Of a stretch of 64,000 nt of DNA, positions 34,101-45,093 are shown one piece after another. This DNA is from Volutella citrinella (Eukaryota > Ascomycota > Sordariomycetes > Hypocreales > Nectriaceae). The stretch covers positions 5,022,001 to 5,086,000 of the forward strand of contig JAWZSP010000001.1 in the NCBI GenBank assembly GCA_034401135.1, written 5' to 3'. Position 1 is the stretch's first letter, and every line of letters begins with the position of its first letter. The position numbers and the translations under genes are program-made. A model generated the notes under the pieces. It ran no database searches. It saw nothing but the letters and a program-made list of their open reading frames with translations, and had not been told where the DNA came from.

Positions 34101-37100
34101 CTGAGCTTAGCGGGGTCAAGCAGCTAATACTGCACTGCAGCAGCAGGTCATTCCTTTGCTGTCAATGTGCTGGCTAGCATGTTAGGACGTATGTTAGTAC
34201 TGCAACACAAGCGACGTAAAGGCTCCAATAGTCAGAGACAAGCTTCGATAGATGAAAATGATGGCGCCTGGCTGGCAATTCTACACCAAGAATCCCTGGA
34301 CGGGGCGTGGGCGACACTCAGCCGAGCAGCCATCGGACACAGTGTCCGACGCTTGTGATAGGCCAGTCAGGCCATCCGCCCAGGGTCACGCCCGCAAGGC
34401 GTGTGGCCGCTGAGAAACAAGGTACCAACAGGGCTGGCCCCGGAACATGTACTTGGCGGATGCGAGGAACCTAGAAATGGAAATAGCAGCGACCGACTCA
34501 CCAGATGCGCCAAGCACGGGAGGGTAGGTGGCAGCAGGTGTGTTAGGGTGCAGCCCGCACCACTCCAAGTTCGTCGCAGCGTTGCACTGACAAGACTGAG
34601 CCTGCTCTTAAGTCGTCCAGTGGTACGGATCCAGGCCGAGTAACCTGTGTCTGGTGCCTTATTTAGTCGGCACTAATAAGCACTGGGTGTGACGTGGTAG
34701 GGCTAATAACGCGTCAAGAGAGGCAAATCCGCGTATGCTGCAGCAGACTCCCCCCGCCTTCCCCAGCGGCTCATCGGCTCGGGACGAGTTTAGGGTCTCG
34801 TAAGTTCGCAACCACGCTTGGCACGAGACTTGTGACGAGCGGCGCGTCATGGTGACTGCCCAATTGTGTTTGTGTGTCCGCACGTCGTGTGCGTATTATG
34901 CACGCAAGAACGATTTCATCAAGCGCCCGTAGTCCTGGGGTCGTCGAAACCTGCCCGTCGATGGGTGCTGTCCATGCAGAACGCTTGCCGAGCCATTGAG
35001 GGGCGAGACACCGAGCGGGGGAGGACCTAACTGGGGATAGAGATCGCCCGTACTGTCTCGAAACGCCCTGTCGCTGGGCGGATAAACGAGGTTTAGGCCT
35101 CAGCTGACGGAAACATGCCTTGGAATGGCTGCTTCTGCATCGCGCGTTACGAATTTGAAGGTGGGGACAAGACAAGGAGAATCTGGTTGTGCGAGAGCTC
35201 TTGACTAATTCCCGTGTTGGACCTAAATTACTGCTGTAGTTGGTAAGTACTAATTACAGTATTAACCATCGTGAGCTTGTGGCTGCTTGCTCTACCACAC
35301 TTGCTCCGGGCGGAGTGTCCACCCACGCACAGGACAGGAGCGACAGGGTCATGCCTGCTTCGCGATGCTGCTTGGCATCAAACTGCTCAACATCATGTGC
35401 TTTTGTGAACGGGATCGCTCCAGGTGTCCTGATTCCTGATTCCTGTCTGCACGAATAAGCCAAGTTCGCATAATGTGACTTAGGAAACATTAACTGGTAT
35501 CACAGGCTGCCCCTTTGTAAGACTACGAGCAAGCTGGCGCTGTCTTTGATATCTGAATCTGGTCTGTCAGTCACAGAGAAGCTCTCGTCCTCACGCTCTG
35601 GCGGCGCAAAGAAAGCCCAAAAAGGGTTCCCGATGCGATAATACGCACTGCCTTGAGACAGATAGGCAATGCTTTTACGAGATGTCGCACCGGTAGGCTG
35701 ATGCCGTTGCCGCTGCGGTTGCCGCGCATCCGGCCGATGGACCAAACCAAGCACCCGGCATTGAGGAGTATCTCGCCAAGGCCGCAAAGCAAGCCCGGAG
35801 TTGAACATGCACAACCTGGAGAGGTATTGGCCAATGTCTTGCGTTGCTTTTCCCTTTCCCGTTCTCCATACCTGTGGGAGTCAGACAGTCAAAGTGATTG
35901 AGGCCTGCGAGGCAAAGCAATGCTAAACACCTACGAGGTAGCCAATGGGCTGGCCCGGAGTGACTTTTCAGCAGCCAGCCGCACGGCAGAGCCCGTTGCA
36001 AACAGAAGACAGGCATTCAGCCAGCGATATGCACAATTGATACAGAAGGAACAGCTGAGAGCCCTCAGACTCTCCACTTAACTTGGGGGACTCTCTGGAC
36101 GTACTGTACATAGACGACATTCACTAGCGCAGTTGATGCGTCCTGGGGGGATGCAAGTTGCAGGAGGAGAGCGGACAATCTGAGACCGTTGGGATTTGTG
36201 ATAATGGCTGGGATCCTACAGGCTGTGGGGGTTAGCTTGACAGTTGACAGGTATTGGCAGTCAAGGGATGGTCTTTGCGGAAGAAGGGACTTGCTATTCC
36301 AAATAGCACTCCTAAGCGAGCGTCGGTCGGGCTGCTGGCAACAAGGAGTCTGCGATTCGCGTGGCCGGTCAGCAAATTTACTTCCTTGTTCCGCAGGTCT
36401 CTGTCTTGAATGCTGTCGAGAGCCCTACCACCGCCAGCATATTGTGTGCGTGAGGCGAGAATCGAAAAAGACCCCACGTCATCTATCTGGCGCAGAAGTT
36501 CCCGTCCTGTCGCATGTAGGCGCTCATGGACTCTAATTTAGGTAATTTACCCAGGCATCCAGACGGTCCATCTCAATAGCGCACGCACGCCGTTTCTGGA
36601 TGGAGTGTAATCCAGCGGTTTTATGTATTCATTCTCCTCCTCGTCAATACGTGCTTCGGCTTCGAGTTTGCTGCTGACGGGCGCCTCACCTCTTAACGCC
36701 GACTTGACACTCTAGGTACCCGTCACATCTGGTGGCCGGTGGTACCCACTGCATCGGCTGCTTACCACCCCCTAGCGTGGACGGCAGCGTGCCATACACG
36801 CCCACCGTGGGATGGCCCGCCTGCCGCCCGCCCGCCTGCCATGAGGTGCTTCTTCGCCATCCATGCTCGCTCGCCATGCCCGCCCTCTGCCGCGCCCTGC
36901 AGCTATTACCGCAGCACCGCTGCACCAACGAGGATGGGTGGAGGTGACCCTCCGCATGCCCGCTCTGCAGAAACCCCGACAGGGGCTCCCGTCTCCTCAT
37001 CCTGCCCCTCGAACGCACTGTATGGGGGCGGCCAACGCATGGACGCGGCAGCACCTACCACCCAGCATGGTGAGGACGGACAGGATACAGCGACGACTTT

Positions 37101-38369
37101 CATCCCTGCCCTGCTCGGCGCTGTCCTGTCGGAGCGAGCACTGCATAATACTACTAGGTAGCAGCATAGCACCGTGCTGCCGTGGAGAATGCCATTGATA
37201 CATAAGTCTGTCGCCGTCCCCCGGCGTTCCGCACACCTTTCCGCGTCCCGCCTTGTCTTGTGTGCCTTTCATGGTGGCTGTTGTTGCAGGTGCCGCTGCC
37301 TCCCGTCTTATTGTCTCTCCCACCCACCAGAAGCCACCCGCTGAGAACCCACTGCCGCGCTGCGCTACTGCTGCTGCTGCTCACGGGCCGCATCAATCTG
37401 AATCTGAATCCTCCACTGCTACGTACCTACGGAGTACTACTAGCAGGACTCGCCTGCACATCTTTTCCCTTTCCTCTGCTCTCGTCCACTTCTTCCCCCT
37501 CTCCTCTCCCTCCGCCAAAAGAGAGAGCAAGCCCACACAGAAATACTGGCCCGTGTGCGCATTTGCCGACGACTCTCAACTCTCCCGACTCATTTCCCGG
37601 CGTTCCAACATCATCCCGTCCACCCGCCGGCCCTGCGCGTGCCCGCAAGCTCGACCGGACGCAACTCTCAACTCCAGACTCCACCCCACGGACGGCCCAC
37701 CACATCCCTAGGTCGGCCTGCTCTGCTTTTGGGCATCCAGAATCCCACCATCATCGCGACTAGCCTACTAGCGCCTCTTTCCGGCGCCCCCGGAGCCCTG
37801 GACAAGAGCTGTCACAGGCACCCTTCCCTAGCGAGCGGCTGCCCTCCACAGCCCCTAGCCTGATTCTCTGTCACCTGCTGCCATTTGCTTGCTGTGTTTC
37901 TCTTGGCTTTTGTCTGGTGGACCCCAGCCAAGTTGAATCGCCTCGTTGTTCCACTCCATTCTTCAAACAATCACCGACAGTAAACACTGCCGCAGAAGTC
38001 GACCGCCTGCTTGTCGTCTCACTCCCGACTGTGATCAAAAGCGAATTGTGCCTTGAGACGGTGCCGACCAGACTGCTGCAAAGCCATATCATGTGTTGAT
38101 CTAGAAGACTTGAATACCCGATCGACCCCTCGAGTTCCGAGCCGCCCGTCGCCACCCAGTCGTCGCCCACTTCCCATCTCGACCCTGCACGTGTGCCGAC
38201 GTCGAACGATCGCTCCCTTCAAGAGTGTCGCCGCCGCCCATACTCTGCGACCGTCTGCATCCCGACTCTCTGTCCCACGTCTAGGGCGTTTGGTGCAGTT
38301 CACCTCGCCCTGGTCATTCCACCATCCACCACGGCCGCCTCTACAGAACCCGAGCCGGGCGACGTGGCC
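28109..38369. other. 10.3-kb gene-poor intergenic region
   Basis: Both strands were read and no supportable gene was found. The longest frames (28586-29161, 29690-30397 and 30475-31077 on plus; 32853-33413 on minus) are 185-235 codons long, have no recognisable domain, are Arg/Pro/Ser/Cys-rich as expected of chance frames in GC-rich DNA, and show no plausible intron structure. No tRNA-like cloverleaf, terminal inverted repeat, transposase or LTR was spotted. I saw no strong AT-rich block of the kind repeat-induced point mutation leaves. The right end (about 37.2-38.37 kb) becomes pyrimidine-rich, as in fungal promoters and leaders, and leads into the orphan gene at 38370. The region is bounded by two divergently transcribed genes (VPS15 left, orphan right). 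Multi-exon genes made only of short exons, or a non-coding RNA, could have been missed. Confidence 0.5.
37250..38369 (+). promoter_or_regulatory. pyrimidine-rich promoter/leader of the 412-aa orphan
   Basis: CT-rich tracts (for example 37465-37520) and a long CCC/TCC-rich stretch precede the start at 38370. This is characteristic of fungal promoters and 5' leaders. The reading frame stays open upstream to an in-frame ATG at 38193, so a longer N-terminus is possible. Confidence 0.5.
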
Positions 38370-39608
38370 ATGGACGCCCTCAAGAACCTCGAAACCCACG
38401 TGCCTACCTGGCTCAAGCGCCTCGATGAACTGAGTGGTCAAATAGACCAGCGACAGGCTGAGCTGGCCGCTGTTGCTCTCGCCGAAGGCAAGAGCGCAGA
38501 AACCAAGTCTCTTCGAAATAAGGGCTCAACCGAGTCCCTAAAACCCGCTGATGACCCGAGCCCTTATCCTGACGCAGCCCCGGAACCTGCTATCGGTGAT
38601 ACCATCCTCGAGGAAGCGCACCAGACCGTGGCGAAGCCCTCCACGCCTGTGGTTGATGCCCAGAACCGACCCCCGGCATCCCCGCCGTCTCCTTCTGCTG
38701 CGAAGCCCTCTCCGGAGGCAATCCAAGCCGCTCGTGCTCACGTTCGGGCCCAAGTCAAGAGAAAGCAGAGGTCGGCGTCGATGCTTTCGGGGGAGGATGC
38801 GGCGACACCAGCGTATCGAACCAGGACCATGATCATTGTCTACTATGACAGCTATGTTCAGAGCTTTTTCGACGATCTCGTCAGATTCGTGTCCTCGAGC
38901 CGAAACCTCATGCGCAAGGCCAAGATGGCCGCCAGGGTTGCCCAGATCAAGAAGATGGCTGAGATGGAGGTACCCGACGACGAGAGTGCAGATGGGGAGC
39001 TTGCGGCTCTACCTTCGCTGAAATTCATGAGCACACGACGATTTGGACCCATGTCGATGTCGCGATCCGGTGGTGCTAGAGATCCGCCCGACATCTATGA
39101 TAACTTGGACAAGGGATTGGAGTTTGTCCAGAGCATGTGCGAACACGGTGCGCACCAGTTTCTCCGCGACGGAGACTGCAATGACGAAATTGCGAAGGCC
39201 CAAAAGCGACTGGCAGAAGTGTTGGACATGGCAGTCAAGGAGATGGAACGTGTGCGAAGGGAAGAGCCGGAGCTGGCCAAGGAGACTGGTGATTTGGGCA
39301 AGGTCCGAACGCGCCGCCCGATCAGCATGCGGCGTGACATGCTGGCGCAGAAGGATGGCTCCTTAACACCCACAAAGGAAGACGCTCCCAAGCTGGAGGC
39401 TGATGCACGACTGGAGGCAGATGCGCCGCTGGAGGCCGATACCCCCACACCCACCGCCACCAACGCTGCACGAGCGAAGGACGGTTCGGCACCTCTCCTA
39501 GCCGACACTGATATCATCGAGGCCGATGAGGGCATCGATGTAGACATGGAACCGCCCAAGCTCGAGTTCCGATCGACGCGTGCGATGCGGCGGCCGCAAA
39601 TGCCATAG
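38370..39608 (+). CDS. conserved-looking protein of unknown function, 412 aa
   Basis: This is a single exon. No family was recognised. The N-terminus (MDALKNLETHVPTWLKRLDELSGQIDQRQAEL) is an amphipathic, probably coiled-coil helix. It is followed by a Pro/Ala/Ser-rich disordered stretch (residues about 60-130). A compact central part follows (about 130-300): MIIVYYDSYVQSFFDDLVRFVSSSRNLMRKAKMAARVAQIKKMAEMEV, then SLKFMSTRRFGPMS, then DIYDNLDKGLEFVQSMCEHGAHQFLRDGDCNDEIAKAQKRLAEVLDMAVKEMERV, predicted helical. The tail is low-complexity with an LEADARLEADAPLEAD repeat and acidic patches. No signal peptide or membrane segment was seen. ATG 38370 was chosen because the helical start follows it directly. 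The in-frame ATG at 38193 would add 59 poorly structured residues. The composition points to a soluble, perhaps cytoskeletal or signalling-associated protein, which is inference only. Confidence 0.85.
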   Translation: MDALKNLETHVPTWLKRLDELSGQIDQRQAELAAVALAEGKSAETKSLRNKGSTESLKPADDPSPYPDAAPEPAIGDTILEEAHQTVAKPSTPVVDAQNRPPASPPSPSAAKPSPEAIQAARAHVRAQVKRKQRSASMLSGEDAATPAYRTRTMIIVYYDSYVQSFFDDLVRFVSSSRNLMRKAKMAARVAQIKKMAEMEVPDDESADGELAALPSLKFMSTRRFGPMSMSRSGGARDPPDIYDNLDKGLEFVQSMCEHGAHQFLRDGDCNDEIAKAQKRLAEVLDMAVKEMERVRREEPELAKETGDLGKVRTRRPISMRRDMLAQKDGSLTPTKEDAPKLEADARLEADAPLEADTPTPTATNAARAKDGSAPLLADTDIIEADEGIDVDMEPPKLEFRSTRAMRRPQMP

Positions 39609-40569
39609 CATGGCTACGGTCCGCACATCTGGGAGTTGGTCATTGCAACGCCATGACCCAAACCTGTCACGACCTATACCCTGGTTCACTTACGTTTATG
39701 TTCATCGGCGTTGGGAGGACTGGAAAGCTATCAGTGGCGATTTTCCGCATTCGGCAGTTTCTGGGCTATCTGTTTGGGTTTTCTTTTCTTGTTTACTTTG
39801 TCCTTACGAAAGCGTCAGCATGCATATAGGGGAGGGAGGGGGTTGGCTACGTGGTTTTTCTCGTCCTTTGGTCGACTTGGCCCAAAAAGTACTGTATCGA
39901 AACGAAACCACTTGGTGATTGAAAATTCGGCATCATAACCGTGGGGGAGCGCAACGTCTTGTTTCAGCCTTTCGTTTCTTCCAACTGCCGGATACGGGGA
40001 ATCATCATGGCCTGAAATTAAATGGAATTTTAAGAGAAGAAATTTCAAGATACTTGAAGATGTACCACAATCAATTTTCGCATACGGCTGACCTTGTGAC
40101 GACGGGATTCTTGAACGTTGGCTTGGTATCCTTGATGATCCGCAAACCTTCTGCCCATGGAAAGTTATAATATCTGCATGTGTATTAGGAACATTTATAA
40201 CGGTGCTTGGATACGATCAAGACGGACGGGGGTTTTCTCGTGCTGGGCTTATCACCAGCAGCACCTTGTTACGTCGTGGCCTCGGCATCAATTTGGCGTA
40301 TTTGTTGTGTCATGGCACCTTGTCTATGTGATGTTGCTGCCGACAACTGAGTACATGTATACTCTGAAGGAGTTCTCTGCCATCTTTGGTTTGACGAGTA
40401 CCCTCGTTCTCTTTGTATTGGATGGAGCTTCTAGCGTCAAGTTCGATGGCCTCTTGTCATCTGATGTTGAGTGCCATCGACGAGCATCGCCGCCACTCCT
40501 CAGTGCCGGTCTCTCAGGCAGACACCTATGACCGACGCACAAACTGCCACTTTGCTTCGCAGCAACGCC
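39609..40569. other. convergent 3' region orphan / PNPOx-like
   Basis: These 961 bp lie between two stops facing each other and are AT-richer than the flanks. A 124-codon frame (40157-40531) carries no motif and is judged to be chance. It presumably holds long 3' UTRs. Confidence 0.5.
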
Positions 40570-41331
40570 TCAGGGCCAGAGCTCCGTGGCCTCCCACGCT
40601 GTGCCCACCAAGCGATAGTCCCATCGCTTCCCCTCCTCCGGGTCAGACAAGTCTACCCGGTCAACCTCCTCCGGAACGATGACAACCACGCGAAAGTTCT
40701 TCCGGGCTAATTCGTCTTCCAGGTCGTCTACCTGCTGCCCCAGGCCTTCTCCCGGCCCTGGGCGTTCGCTCTTGGGTGTCCCCGGGGGCGGGTTGCGGAA
40801 CGATCCCCGCATCGTCGGGCTCATATTGCCAAAGTGCGCCGTCAGCTCCCGGCTCCAGTCCCAGGACTCTGCGTCACCATTTCCGGTCGGCCTCATGTGA
40901 GGCCGTAGCGCCTCCTTGACGGGCTCACCCTGGGGCGAGTCAATGTCCGGGCCGACGACGTACGCGCGCCCCCGGAGCCGCCACTGCGTTCGAGCCTGGG
41001 CCGCCCAGAAGACAGCCTCGACGGGGCCTCCCCCACCAGCCGACTGCGCGGCTGCATCGGACAGCTCAGAGGCCTTCTCCATGCGAACGTCGGTGGTGAG
41101 GGCGAGCAGGTCGGACTCGAAGGCCGGGGGGTTTGCGGGTGCCTGGTTCCTGGGGTTCTCGGGGAGGCTTGCCCACGTTCCGCGGAAGACGACCGTGCGA
41201 ACGCGTGGCGTGGGCTGTGAGGAGCTGGTCCCGCGGTGGAGAGTGCTGAGGGCAAACAAAGGGGCGTCCATGGCGTCGAGGTGGGCGAGGAAGTCGGCAC
41301 GCCACGGCGCCGGGGAAGCTGTTGCGGACAT
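40570..41331 (-). CDS. pyridoxamine 5'-phosphate oxidase-like FMN-binding protein
   Basis: A single exon encodes 253 aa from the Met at 41331; an in-frame ATG at 41388 would add 19 residues. The split-barrel flavin fold is visible. It begins with APWRADFLAHLDAMDAPLFALSTL, then TPRVRTVVFRG (the R-x-R-T-V-V strand that contacts FMN phosphate) and LLALTTDVRMEKASEL. AVFWAAQARTQWRLRGRAYVV and a C-terminal RVVVIVPEEVDRVDLSD...WDYRLVGTAWEATELWP follow. This pattern matches the Alr4036-type PNPOx-related family common in fungi, rather than the canonical PdxH enzyme, which is shorter in the middle and has a different C-terminus. The substrate is unknown. A role in flavin-dependent oxidation or reduction is inferred from the fold. 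Confidence 0.88.
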   Translation of the reverse strand: MSATASPAPWRADFLAHLDAMDAPLFALSTLHRGTSSSQPTPRVRTVVFRGTWASLPENPRNQAPANPPAFESDLLALTTDVRMEKASELSDAAAQSAGGGGPVEAVFWAAQARTQWRLRGRAYVVGPDIDSPQGEPVKEALRPHMRPTGNGDAESWDWSRELTAHFGNMSPTMRGSFRNPPPGTPKSERPGPGEGLGQQVDDLEDELARKNFRVVVIVPEEVDRVDLSDPEEGKRWDYRLVGTAWEATELWP

Positions 41332-44300
41332 GTCCTGGCTAAGATGACGAAAGACTTGATCGATGCGTCCGAGGTTGCAGCGCCTCATAAGTGTTCGATA
41401 GCGTCTTTGGCTAGTTGGTTGATGCTGCTTGATTCTCAGTTCGGAGGTTGGCTGCGATGAGGCTTGATATGCGAATGTAGAGTCAGTCCGTCATGGTTGT
41501 GAGGTTGAGCATGAACCCCACTTGGCATGGCCGCCCGCCTAAACCCCGTCTACTACGTATGACTTCATGTGAATGGCGAGACCATACGGGCCAGGATTAC
41601 GCTTCTAGAGCCATTCTTCGTTATTGCATCTAACTCGTTGTTCCCCTGGATGACAATTTTCTACTGTATGAGGCGTCAATTGGCAATTGCTGGGTGGAGG
41701 CTCGCTGCTCTCGTTGTTGGTTTCATTTTCGGATTACACCGAAAAAGGGCTTCTTGCGGATCGTCAACAAGGGCTGTGGTCCTCACAATGCCCGGTTTCA
41801 TGTAGTCGACAGGACACAGTACAAGGCATATGCCCTATGTTCGCTTGAAGATGATTAGTTGGGGTGTAGAAAGCCAAACTGGTGTCGGTTAGCTGCCAAC
41901 TCCCCAACCTCCAGCATTGGCGGCCGGCTGAATCTGGAGTCAGTCAATACGACGGGGATTCTGCTTGGCTCATTATATAATTCATATGCAACTGGCTTGC
42001 CTCATCTCAAGTGACCTACTGTCTACGCTGCCGCCATTGGTCCCGCGTTGGCGAATGGCGCCAAGTGAACGCCAGGCCGGTGGCAGGCAGGTCTAGACCC
42101 AGGGATAATTTGGAGGGCGGCTCGATCCGGAGTCCGGCAGGCATGGGAGGAATCCGGACGGGCACACACACGTTTGGCGGCTGGGAACCAAGGCGTTATT
42201 ACTTGTTGCTCCCGGCCGAGTCGAGAAGAGGGGGGTTGATGGGTAATATTTGGCCTTCTTATTCACCCGCTCCCCTGGGTTTCTAGTCACATCTTCCATT
42301 CCGCTAGTCTAGCACCGTCCCCTTGTTGGGAATCGCCCATGGCGAGATCGTCTGGTGCGTCCGGTGTCTTAGGTGGCTGAGATGGCGCCGGTGGTGGACG
42401 GGGTACATGCTACTACTTGGCAAAATCGCACTCGGCGCTGTTTCCTGAAGGGCGATGCCAGACTCCGGGCTCATTTGCTGAAGCCTAAAAGGGGAAGCGT
42501 GATCCGGAGTTATTGTTTTATGGGACTGGGCATCGCTTGGGAAGATGGAGAGACTAATCAATCACCACGGGCGCGTGTGTAGATGCTTGGAGCGTCGGGA
42601 ATTGCACGAGTTCCGTACAATGGGCTGTTTGTGAGGTCCGTATTTGCCTCGTGGGCTGAGCTAGGGAGGAGGCGCTCTGCAAGACAACGCCAAGTTCCGG
42701 GAGCACGGGCTTTCACCGTCCATTGCCTGGCAAGCCTGGACGAGGGCTTCCGCGGAGCTGGGCCCCCCGCTGCGTCTCGGAGACAGATGGGTCTTTCAGT
42801 GTGGTGTGGTCTGTGAATGATGGGCTTTTCAGAGTGCCAGCTGAAAGACATCGATGCGCGTGGTATGGTGCTCGGAACCAGGCCGAGCGTGTCCGATGTC
42901 GCCTCAGACCACCAAGGACGTGAAGAAGCAATTACTGCTATTTGGGTCGGCTTGGCTCGACCACTGTCCAATGGTACCATTGAGTCAACACTTCTGTGTG
43001 GCTGTATCTGATGGCGATGTTGATACCCGAAGCCACTCGCTCGCCCACCTCCTGATACGGCTCTTGGCCATTCCATAACACGTCGACCGCAGGACTGGAC
43101 CAGACGCTAATTATTACTCTCCCACAAATGACAGCATGGCTTGGGCGCCGCCGTTGGGTAGCCAGAGAGAGGGGCGGCTTGGTCTAGACGGGGGCTGACT
43201 TGTTGATACTCCTCCATTGTAGAAGCAGTAGTGAGGGTATGGAACATGGAGTACATGTAGCGCTGGGCGCTGGGCGCCATGATCAGCGGTGTTGGGACGC
43301 CCTGGTTCGGCACTGGGGCTACATATTACACCGAGGTCCATCTCCCGTCCGCCTGGAGCCGGAGAAGGTTGCTTCATGCATCGGATTGGGCGGGGGAGGT
43401 GGTGTATTAGCGACAGGGACAACGAGAGCAGCGACGGCTATAGCGACAGCTACGGCTATATGGCAATGGAACCAAGCGAAGCGAGCGACGCAGAGACGCA
43501 TGGCACGGCACGATAGGCGAACAAGGAGCAGATGGGGCCGGGGCCCTCAGGGAATAACCGAAATCGAGCAAGGCGCCAGCGGCCAATCTGCCACAAAATT
43601 CGCCGTAGTGCGGGTACCTAGTAGTCGCCCGCCAAAGCGTTTGGGTTGGTCTGGTCTAATTAATGAGCGCATACCGTCGACCGCCATGACGCCGTCAGGG
43701 TGCCCAGCCTAGAAGCCACACACCTACTGTCCAGTGCCACGGCCCAACACGGCCAGCAATCCGTCACTGGTGACAGCTAGGGCGAGGGGGATTGTTCGTA
43801 ATTGCTGCTAGCACACTGGGGCAGTTCGGCTCAGGACTCCCTGCTGGTAGAAGCTAGGCCGGCTAACGGGAGCTTCCCAGGCCCCATGCGGGCACTGGGC
43901 CAGTGGGCTAGACGCCGTCAGTCCCGGGGCCTACCTTATACGACGCAGTCAAATCTGCACCGTGGCGGAGCTGACGGCACTAACTTGCTCGCTGTGGGCG
44001 CCCCCGTCCTAGGTTGCTTTTAGAGTTTAGGCTGTGGCTGTTCAGTGGCCAGCCCCAGGACCCGATGCCCTGGCTCAGGCGCAACACCGCGCGCCCGGCC
44101 GCCTCAAGAAGCCCGCGAGGACACCCATTATTCGCTTGTCGCAGGCGGCAGGGACGCACACTACGGGATCAGCTAGTAGGGAGCAGAGAGACAAGAAACG
44201 GCGCCCGGAGCGTAGCCCGCGACACAAAGCCTGGCCTTGACCAGAGAGAGAACGAGAGAGGGCTGAGAGGGCCACGGCCGAGGAGCCCCAGATGGAGAGA

Positions 44301-44511
44301 CACAGCGGCGGCGGCAGTTGTCACAAACGGCGACGGCGACGGCGACGGCAACGACAAAGCGAAAAGAGGCGTCCGTCCGTTCGCTGCTGCGCATTTCTTG
44401 CTCTCTGGCCCCCCCGCCTTTCCCCTACTCTCCCCATTCCCACCCCTTCTTTTCACTTTTCTTTTCCGCCCGCCCCCGGATTTTGTCTTATTTCTTATTC
44501 CCACCCATTTG

Positions 44512-44528
44512 CTGCTGCTGCTGCTGCT
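44512..44528. repeat. CTG microsatellite
   Basis: This is an uninterrupted CTG run of nearly six units in the presumed leader of the transcription-factor gene, followed by degenerate CTG units to about 44550. Confidence 0.85.
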
Positions 44529-44677
44529 CCTGCACTGCTGCGCTGCTGCCCCGACCACGACTGTCCGCCGCCCGTATCAGCGTCAGCGCGCAGTGCCCAG
44601 TGCCCAGTGCCCCCCATTACACCTGCATCGCGGCCGCCTGCGCGGTATCATTGTGGCACGCGCTCAATCACTCACTC

Positions 44678-44697
44678 ATCCATCCATCCATCCATCC
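44678..44697. repeat. ATCC tetranucleotide microsatellite (5 units)
   Basis: There are five perfect ATCC units, extended on either side by near-matches (CACTCATC, CATCC). It lies in the presumed leader about 400 bp before the transcription-factor start. Confidence 0.85.
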
Positions 44698-45093
44698 CAT
44701 CCACTCGCTCGCCGGGCTGGGCCAAATTCAATCCAGCCGCCGCTCGAGGAAGAAACTGACGCGCGCGCGCCGCACATTCGCTTCTCCCATCCAGGCTCTC
44801 GCACACGTGCGGCGCACGCAATAGCAGCCCGAACTGCGCAGCAATTCCCCAACTTATATCCGCGCACCGGCAGCCTTTTGCGTCTACTCTACAGAGCGCC
44901 CGCCAAGTGCGACAAATCTCATCCTTTGCCCAGCTTATTCCCGGCGCGCGCCCGGCTACACCAAAATAAAGCAATAGGTCACAGAGCTCGCCCAGCCGTC
45001 CCTTGGGACCTCGGATAGGATCGTCCTGCTGGATAGGCAGGCCACGGCCTGGGGCGGGCATATTTCTTCGTCCCCGTCGCTGCCGGCCGCCCG

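Larger units (their letters stand above)
41332..45093. promoter_or_regulatory. 3.8-kb upstream region of the Zn2Cys6 regulator gene
   Basis: No supportable gene was seen. The longest frame (44014-45018, 334 codons) runs through simple repeats in all frames and has an Arg/Pro-rich, motif-free translation, so it is judged to be leader sequence. The last 1.1 kb is rich in microsatellites: imperfect GGCGAC near 44328-44349, CTG at 44512-44528, ATCC at 44678-44697 and GCGCGC near 44761. The left part (41.4-44.0 kb) shows nothing recognisable. Confidence 0.5.

Noticed and set aside
28109..38369. A degenerate transposon or RIP-mutated block
   Set aside because: By eye there is no long terminal repeat, terminal inverted repeat, transposase remnant or strongly AT-rich stretch. 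A computed RIP index could still change this.
44014..45018. 334-codon frame just upstream of the transcription factor
   Set aside because: It runs through several microsatellites that are open in more than one frame. The translation is Arg/Pro/Leu-rich without motif, and the position fits a 5' leader.
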